DNA of 10,534 nucleotides from JBEEMU01 sp043778315 (GTDB lineage Bacteria; Bacteroidota; Bacteroidia; Chitinophagales; Saprospiraceae): positions 1 through 10,534 of the forward strand of contig JAYWGJ010000027.1 in assembly GCA_043778315.1 (NCBI GenBank). Reading direction: 5' to 3'. Under the pieces are notes generated by a model. It saw nothing but the letters and a program-made list of their open reading frames with translations, did no database searches and had not been told where the DNA came from. The position numbers and the translations under genes were made by a program. The first letter of the stretch is position 1. Every line of letters begins with the position of its first letter. Shown piece after piece: positions 6,764 to 10,534 of the stretch.

Positions 6764-8896
6764 CTACAATTTACTGTCATTACTATCCGTCGGATAGGCG
6801 AGGCGGACGTGATTGATGCTTTTGAGTAGCTTCTTAAAAACGGTTTTTGCCGTCTCCAAATCTCTGTAAGACAGCTTAGAGTCGTCCAATTGCTCAAGGC
6901 TTATTTTGTGCGAAACGATTTTTTCTACCAACAACTCGATGTCTTGTTCGTTGGGTTGCTGCAAACTTTTGGCGGCTGCCTCGATAGAGTCGGCGAGCAT
7001 CAGCAGTGTCTCTTCGCGAGTATGCGGGCGCGGACCTGGGTAGCGAAACGCCGCATCACTCGCACCTTTATGGTCGGTTTCGTAGGCACGCCAAAAATAC
7101 TCTACGCGAGTAGTGCCGTGGTGCGTGAGGATAAAATCGTGGAGGACGGCGGGTAATTTATGCTTTTTGGCAATTTTTACGCCTTTGGTGACATGACCGA
7201 TAATCACCTGCGCGCTGCCTTCGGCGGTCAAGCCCTCATGTGGCGACTCGCCCGTCTGGTTTTCGATGTAAAACGTCGGCTCTATCATTTTTCCGATGTC
7301 GTGGTAGAGCGCGGCAACCCTTATCAGCAGCGCGTTCGCGCCTATCGCAGTGGCGGCGGCTTCGGCGAGATTCGCCACCTGCAAAGAGTGCTGCAAGGTG
7401 CCAGGCGCGTTTATCGACATCTCTTTGAGGAGCGGATGCTCCAGGTCGTTGAGGTCGGTGAGCGTCACAACGGTCGTGAACCCGAACAGCCGCTCCACGA
7501 TAGGAATGATTGGATTAGCTAACAAAGTCAGAAAAACACTCAATCCGATTGATTTCATTATCGACCACTCGATACTCATAAAATTGCCTTCGCGTATCAG
7601 CTGTAACCCGATAAAAGATAGCGCGTAAGCCAAGAAAATATACTCTAAGGCGAAGAAAAATCGCGACCAACTCCGCGTGCCTGCACGCGACAGCACAGCC
7701 GCCATGCCCGCCGCAAGTTGTATAAAAGTAAAGGTGAAAATATTGGTCAAACCCGATAAATAACTTGCGATAAGCACGACCACAAAATGCGTGATAAGGG
7801 CTAAACGCGCCCCGTAAAAGTTGGCTATGACGATAGGAACGATGCAAAAAGGTATCGCGTAGATGCTCAGCCAGCCTACCGAATTAAAAAAATACGTCAC
7901 ATAACAAAATGACAATATTAATAATAATAAAAAACTAAGCTGCCGCAAACTACCTATTACCCCGGGGAAATAACTGTGAATATACCATAAAAATAGGCTA
8001 ATAATCACGCTCGTTAATACAAAATACCCGAGCCAATAACCCCACAAACCGGTACTATTGTGCTGCTCTTGCTCGTAATGATTGCGCAGCGAGAGCAGTT
8101 TTTGGTAATATTCGTCGCTGATATTGCTGCCTTTGGCAATAATCAATTCGCCTTTTTTGACCATGCCGCGAAACTGCGTAATTTCGCTCAACCGCTGCAA
8201 TCGTGAACGATTAGTGAGTGAGTCACTGAACACAATATTGGGCTGTAAAGCGTCTTTTAGCATAGGATATAAGAGCGGCGCGGCGGTAATACCGCACTTA
8301 TCGAGCGTGTCGCGTATCGCCGCTACGGCATCGTCGATGGTCTTGACTTGGTCGCCCGCGAGCTGCTCCACCGTATTATTGCGCACCAAATAAATGCCGT
8401 AGCCTTGCTTATCATTATCAATCGCGGCAATTCCTATAACATACAAGCGGTGCAAAATGCTTTTACCTAAGCTCAAATAACGCAGCGAATCGTTCACAAT
8501 ACCAACGGGCAGCCGCGCATCAGCCGTCGTTTCATGCGCTGACTGATGAAACTGCTCTTTAAAATGCTGCATCAAGTCGTTTTCTACGCTCGGAAGATAC
8601 TGATAGTAGCTCGGCGAGCTTTGTGTGGCACGTTGCACCTCCTTTTTGTACTCCGCCTCGGGCTTCTCGATAGCGTAATCCACTGGTGCGAGCAAATCGG
8701 CGTGTCGCCACGCCTGCCCTTTCTCAAATTCGTACTGAAACGGCTTCGCATTAGGGTGCAGAAAGCTGATAATGCCAATTATCGCCACACAAAAGGCGAA
8801 CCGAACCGCCACAGGAACGTTGTCGTGCCACAAATTAAATCTAAACAAGCCAATTTTATTTTTAAGGTAAACCGTTAGGCAAACAATCCAAATCAT
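6764..8896 (-). CDS. pgpH: PgpH-type 7TM-HD cyclic dinucleotide phosphodiesterase
   Basis: This 710-residue membrane protein has the 7TMR-HDED / 7TM / HDIG architecture. Family members such as PgpH hydrolyse cyclic di-AMP, a messenger linked to potassium and cell-wall homeostasis. The first helix is at about 28-47. It is followed by an external HDED-type domain to about residue 280, then a block of hydrophobic helices to about 470. The cytoplasmic HD domain starts after N-P-I-I-P-I-V-E. Likely metal ligands and family motifs are H503 (L-Q-H-S), H532-D533-I-G-K, H568 (G-H-V), H592-H593-G-T and D636 (L-A-D-S-I-E-A), so it looks catalytically intact. The external domain may bind a ligand. The start is ATG 8896, since no other in-frame ATG precedes helix 1. 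It lies 78 nt upstream of the glycosyltransferase ATG, but that gene has its own promoter. Cyclic di-AMP specificity is inferred from the family. Confidence 0.92.
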   Translation of the reverse strand: MIWIVCLTVYLKNKIGLFRFNLWHDNVPVAVRFAFCVAIIGIISFLHPNAKPFQYEFEKGQAWRHADLLAPVDYAIEKPEAEYKKEVQRATQSSPSYYQYLPSVENDLMQHFKEQFHQSAHETTADARLPVGIVNDSLRYLSLGKSILHRLYVIGIAAIDNDKQGYGIYLVRNNTVEQLAGDQVKTIDDAVAAIRDTLDKCGITAAPLLYPMLKDALQPNIVFSDSLTNRSRLQRLSEITQFRGMVKKGELIIAKGSNISDEYYQKLLSLRNHYEQEQHNSTGLWGYWLGYFVLTSVIISLFLWYIHSYFPGVIGSLRQLSFLLLLILSFCYVTYFFNSVGWLSIYAIPFCIVPIVIANFYGARLALITHFVVVLIASYLSGLTNIFTFTFIQLAAGMAAVLSRAGTRSWSRFFFALEYIFLAYALSFIGLQLIREGNFMSIEWSIMKSIGLSVFLTLLANPIIPIVERLFGFTTVVTLTDLNDLEHPLLKEMSINAPGTLQHSLQVANLAEAAATAIGANALLIRVAALYHDIGKMIEPTFYIENQTGESPHEGLTAEGSAQVIIGHVTKGVKIAKKHKLPAVLHDFILTHHGTTRVEYFWRAYETDHKGASDAAFRYPGPRPHTREETLLMLADSIEAAAKSLQQPNEQDIELLVEKIVSHKISLEQLDDSKLSYRDLETAKTVFKKLLKSINHVRLAYPTDSNDSKL

Positions 8897-9077
8897 TTAT
8901 TGATGTAAAAATACAATATTTTATTTTATAATGTTAATTTTACTAAAAATACACACTGTTTTATTTTTATTCTTCGTTTTATATGTACCTTTACTTTTAA
9001 ATACAGTGATTAGTGATTGGTGTTTAACGATTAGTGATAAACGAGAGAGGTTAGTTTTTGGTATAAAATACCATGAA

Positions 9078-9132
9078 ATTACATAATTATAGTATATTAT
9101 TACATAATTATAGTATATTATTACATAATTAT
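9078..9132. repeat. AT-rich tandem repeat, 21-bp unit, 2.6 copies
   Basis: The unit ATTACATAATTATAGTATAT plus T (21 bp) is perfectly repeated at 9078-9098 and 9099-9119, with a 13-bp partial third copy at 9120-9132. Perfect identity suggests recent expansion by slippage or unequal recombination. Confidence 0.85.
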
Positions 9133-9152
9133 TGAACAAAATTGAACAAAAT
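9131..9152. repeat. 10-bp tandem repeat
   Basis: ATTGAACAAA is present twice in tandem (9131-9140 and 9141-9150), followed by a further AT. It abuts the end of the AT-rich 21-bp array. Confidence 0.7.
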
Positions 9153-9182
9153 CGTATCAAAATAGCATATTTTACCTAAAAA

Positions 9183-9198
9183 ATCGATAATTATCGAT
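9183..9198. repeat. 16-bp perfect palindrome
   Basis: ATCGATAATTATCGAT is self-complementary over 16 bp and sits between the two 21-bp arrays. It could be a protein-binding site for the divergent neighbours or a by-product of AT-rich composition. Confidence 0.45.
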
Positions 9199-9225
9199 AA
9201 ATACTTCAATAAAAATGAAAAAAAT

Positions 9226-9372
9226 GCCAACTATACGATTCGACAAGCCAACTATTAGATAAAGTATGCCAACTATTAGCTCGGACAAGCCAACTATACG
9301 ATTCGACAAGGCAACTATTAGCTCGGACAAAGCAACTATACGATTCGACAAGGCAACTATGCGATTAGTGAT
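9226..9372. repeat. Tandem repeat, seven 21-bp units
   Basis: Seven contiguous 21-bp units start at 9226, 9247, 9268, 9289, 9310, 9331 and 9352. All share a core CAACTAT near their start. The variable part is of two main kinds: acgattcgacaa (units 1, 4, 6) and tagctcggacaa (units 3, 5). Units 2 and 7 are divergent. Units 3-4 and 5-6 form a duplicated 42-bp pair with 3 differences. There are no unique spacers, so it is not CRISPR. One plus-strand frame is free of stops for about 49 codons but has no start codon. Confidence 0.88.
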
Positions 9373-9417
9373 TAGTGATTAACGATTAGTGGTTAGTATT
9401 AAATAGTTCAGCAGCTC

Positions 9418-9529
9418 CGTTTATTAGTTTCATAATAAAAAAATAGAATTTATCTACTTCATTTTATTGTGCGAAAGCCTCGTTTATTAGTTTTATAGTA
9501 AAAAAATAGAATTTATTTAATTCATTTTA
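9418..9529. repeat. 49-bp imperfect direct duplication, offset 63 bp
   Basis: Positions 9418-9466 and 9481-9529 align without gaps at 45 of 49 bases. Both begin cgtttattagttt and end ttcatttta, and are separated by 14 bp. They lie 70-180 bp upstream of the choice-of-anchor B start, so they could be duplicated regulatory DNA. No consensus promoter box is preserved in both copies. Confidence 0.75.
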
Positions 9530-9546
9530 GTCCTCGCCAACATCGT

Positions 9547-9567
9547 TTACAGCTTACAGCTTACAGT
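9547..9567. repeat. 7-bp tandem repeat TTACAGC
   Basis: TTACAGC occurs at 9547-9553 and 9554-9560, with a TTACAGT variant at 9561-9567. A further TTACAGT lies at 9570-9576, so the repeat forms a direct-repeat string ending about 25 bp before the next gene's start. Direct repeats here could bind a regulator, but that is not demonstrated. Confidence 0.5.
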
Positions 9568-9600
9568 TTTTACAGTTTACCATTAATTTTAATCAGTCAC

Positions 9601-10534
9601 ATGCAAAACTTTATCAAAATTAGCCTTATTTTATGCTTCGCATTGGTGCAAAACGGCATACAGGCACAAGAGTTTTTTAATATGACGAAGGTAGGACACC
9701 TCCCGTTGTACAATCGCGGCGAAAATAACGGCGCAAACGGCGGTTTAGTCGCCAATGACGTGACAGGTTTTGTCAAAAACGGCGTAGAATATGCCATTGT
9801 AGGTATGTATAAAGGCACTTCTATCGTCAGTTTGGCTAATCCAGCCGCACCCGTCGAGATTTTCTTCATTCCAGCAGGCAATACCACGGGTAATGATTGG
9901 CGTGACGTAGAGATTTGGGGCAATTACGCCTACGTTACCCAAGAACAAGAGGGTTCGGGTGTGCTTATCATCAACTTAGCCAATATTCCAGCCACCGAAA
10001 CCCATCAATGGTGGACTCCGAGCGTCACCGTAGCGGGCAATACGCAGACCTTAACCTCCACGCATAGCCTTAATATCAAAGATGGCTTTATGTATTTGAA
10101 CGGGAGTAACATTGCACAAAAAGGGGTACTCATTTATGACGTAAACACTACGCCTGGCACACCTATATTCAAGGCAGCAGTAGATGATGCCTACACACAT
10201 GATAGTTTTGTGCGCGGAGATACGCTTTTCGATGCCAATATATACGAAGGGAAGTTCAGAACTTATAATGTTGCTAACAAAAGCACGCCCGTACCTATCG
10301 GCATACCTCAGGCAACACCGTTCTTGTTCACACACAACTGCTGGACATCGGATAATGGTCGCTATATATTCACGACGGACGAAAAAGCAAACGCACCTGT
10401 CGCCGCTTACGACATCGCAGACCTTAATAATATACAAGAAGTGGGTCGTTGGAACAACTTCAACTCGCTAAATGCAGGCGCAATCGCGCACAATGTATAT
10501 GGTAAGCCTGGCAACTTTATGGTGACGGCGCATT
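9601..10534 (+). CDS. Choice-of-anchor B / LVIVD-repeat secreted protein (5' part)
   Basis: The frame is open from ATG 9601 to the window edge (311 complete codons) with no stop, so the C-terminus is missing. A signal peptide spans about residues 1-22 (core I-S-L-I-L-C-F-A-L, cleavage near I-Q-A), so it is exported. The mature part fits the choice-of-anchor B family of LVIVD beta-propeller-like proteins. It shows Y-A-I-V-G-M-Y-K-G-T-S-I-V (about 65-76) followed by an N-P-A-x-P-V turn, then W-R-D-V-E-I-W-G-N-Y-A-Y-V (100-112). Histidine motifs are T-H-S-L (H155), T-H-D-S (H200) and T-H-N-C (H245), followed by T-T-D-E. The family is named for its varied C-terminal anchors. In Bacteroidota that would typically be a type IX secretion signal, which lies beyond this window. 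The ligand or enzymatic role is unknown. Confidence 0.85.
   Translation, partial: MQNFIKISLILCFALVQNGIQAQEFFNMTKVGHLPLYNRGENNGANGGLVANDVTGFVKNGVEYAIVGMYKGTSIVSLANPAAPVEIFFIPAGNTTGNDWRDVEIWGNYAYVTQEQEGSGVLIINLANIPATETHQWWTPSVTVAGNTQTLTSTHSLNIKDGFMYLNGSNIAQKGVLIYDVNTTPGTPIFKAAVDDAYTHDSFVRGDTLFDANIYEGKFRTYNVANKSTPVPIGIPQATPFLFTHNCWTSDNGRYIFTTDEKANAPVAAYDIADLNNIQEVGRWNNFNSLNAGAIAHNVYGKPGNFMVTAH

Larger units (their letters stand above)
9005..9391. repeat. Dispersed AGTGATTAGTGATT / AACGATTAGTG motif flanking the arrays
   Basis: AGTGATTAGTGATT occurs at 9005-9018 and again at 9367-9380. Each is followed by AACGATTAGTG (9026-9036 and 9381-9391). In the left copy the two blocks are 7 bp apart; in the right copy they are fused. 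The two copies bracket both 21-bp arrays, and the right copy merges with the last array unit. This may be a genome-wide intergenic repeat word; the function is unknown. Confidence 0.6.
8897..9600. other. Repeat-rich, AT-rich divergent intergenic region
   Basis: These 704 bp between the phosphodiesterase and the choice-of-anchor B gene contain no credible gene. They hold two tandem arrays of 21-bp units, a 10-bp tandem repeat, a 16-bp palindrome, a pair of AGTGATTAGTGATT motifs, a 49-bp imperfect direct duplication and a 7-bp tandem repeat (separate entries). No exact TAnnTTTG box with a well-spaced -33 box was found for either neighbouring gene. Degenerate TAnnTTTA boxes exist but are not distinctive in this composition. 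Confidence 0.7.

Noticed and set aside
8906..8913. TATTTTTA on the minus strand as a promoter for the phosphodiesterase gene
   Set aside because: It is only a degenerate -7 box in AT-rich DNA and the expected -33 position holds TTAA. Not distinctive enough to call.
8921..9160. 79-codon minus-strand reading frame in the intergenic region
   Set aside because: Its protein is mainly a translation of the AT-rich 21-bp array (N-Y-V-I-I-Y-Y repeats) plus lysine- and asparagine-rich low-complexity sequence. It looks like a chance frame.
9224..9260. Tiny peptide starting at the ATG just before the seven-unit array
   Set aside because: The frame stops within unit 2 after about a dozen codons and has no supporting features.
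9226..9372. CRISPR-like repeat array
   Set aside because: The 21-bp units are directly contiguous with no unique spacers, the units diverge internally, and no cas gene is nearby. It is a plain tandem repeat.
9584..9591. TAATTTTA as a -7 box for the choice-of-anchor B gene
   Set aside because: It lacks the final G, has no TTTG or TTG at the right distance, and would leave almost no leader before the ATG.

Overview
The window looks like chromosomal DNA from a member of the Bacteroidota. The evidence is a LytS-type sensor kinase with a two-component-regulator propeller and a Y_Y_Y domain, a choice-of-anchor B/LVIVD secreted protein, two upstream sequences matching the Bacteroidota promoter (TTTG or TTG, about 20 nt, TAnnTTTG), and the absence of Shine-Dalgarno sequences before the starts. 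Genes have moderate GC content and the intergenic gaps are very AT-rich. I cannot name the genus.

Layout: 1-266 is non-coding and packed with small hairpins. 267-1022 (+) encodes a PolB-type 3'-5' exonuclease that ends at a strong bidirectional terminator (1044-1083), shared with a convergent small secreted protein (1148-1588, -). That gene has a clear promoter and a perfect 20-bp palindrome in its leader. An AT-rich gap leads to a 1000-residue membrane histidine kinase (2021-5023, +, GTG start). Its 3' end lies 12 bp from the end of a convergent GT39/ArnT-like membrane glycosyltransferase (best start 6685, -). Upstream of that, on the same strand, is a PgpH-type 7TM-HD cyclic dinucleotide phosphodiesterase (6764-8896, -). 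A 704-bp non-coding, repeat-rich region (8897-9600) separates it from a divergent secreted choice-of-anchor B protein (9601 onward, +), which runs off the right edge.

The genes do not form one pathway. They are mostly single-gene units concerned with DNA processing, envelope sensing, lipid-linked sugar transfer, second-messenger turnover and secretion. No defence system, mobile element, tRNA, rRNA or CRISPR array was found. The most unusual part is 9005-9567. It holds two unrelated tandem arrays that share a 21-bp period, a motif flanking both sides of the arrays, and a 49-bp imperfect duplication offset by 63 bp.
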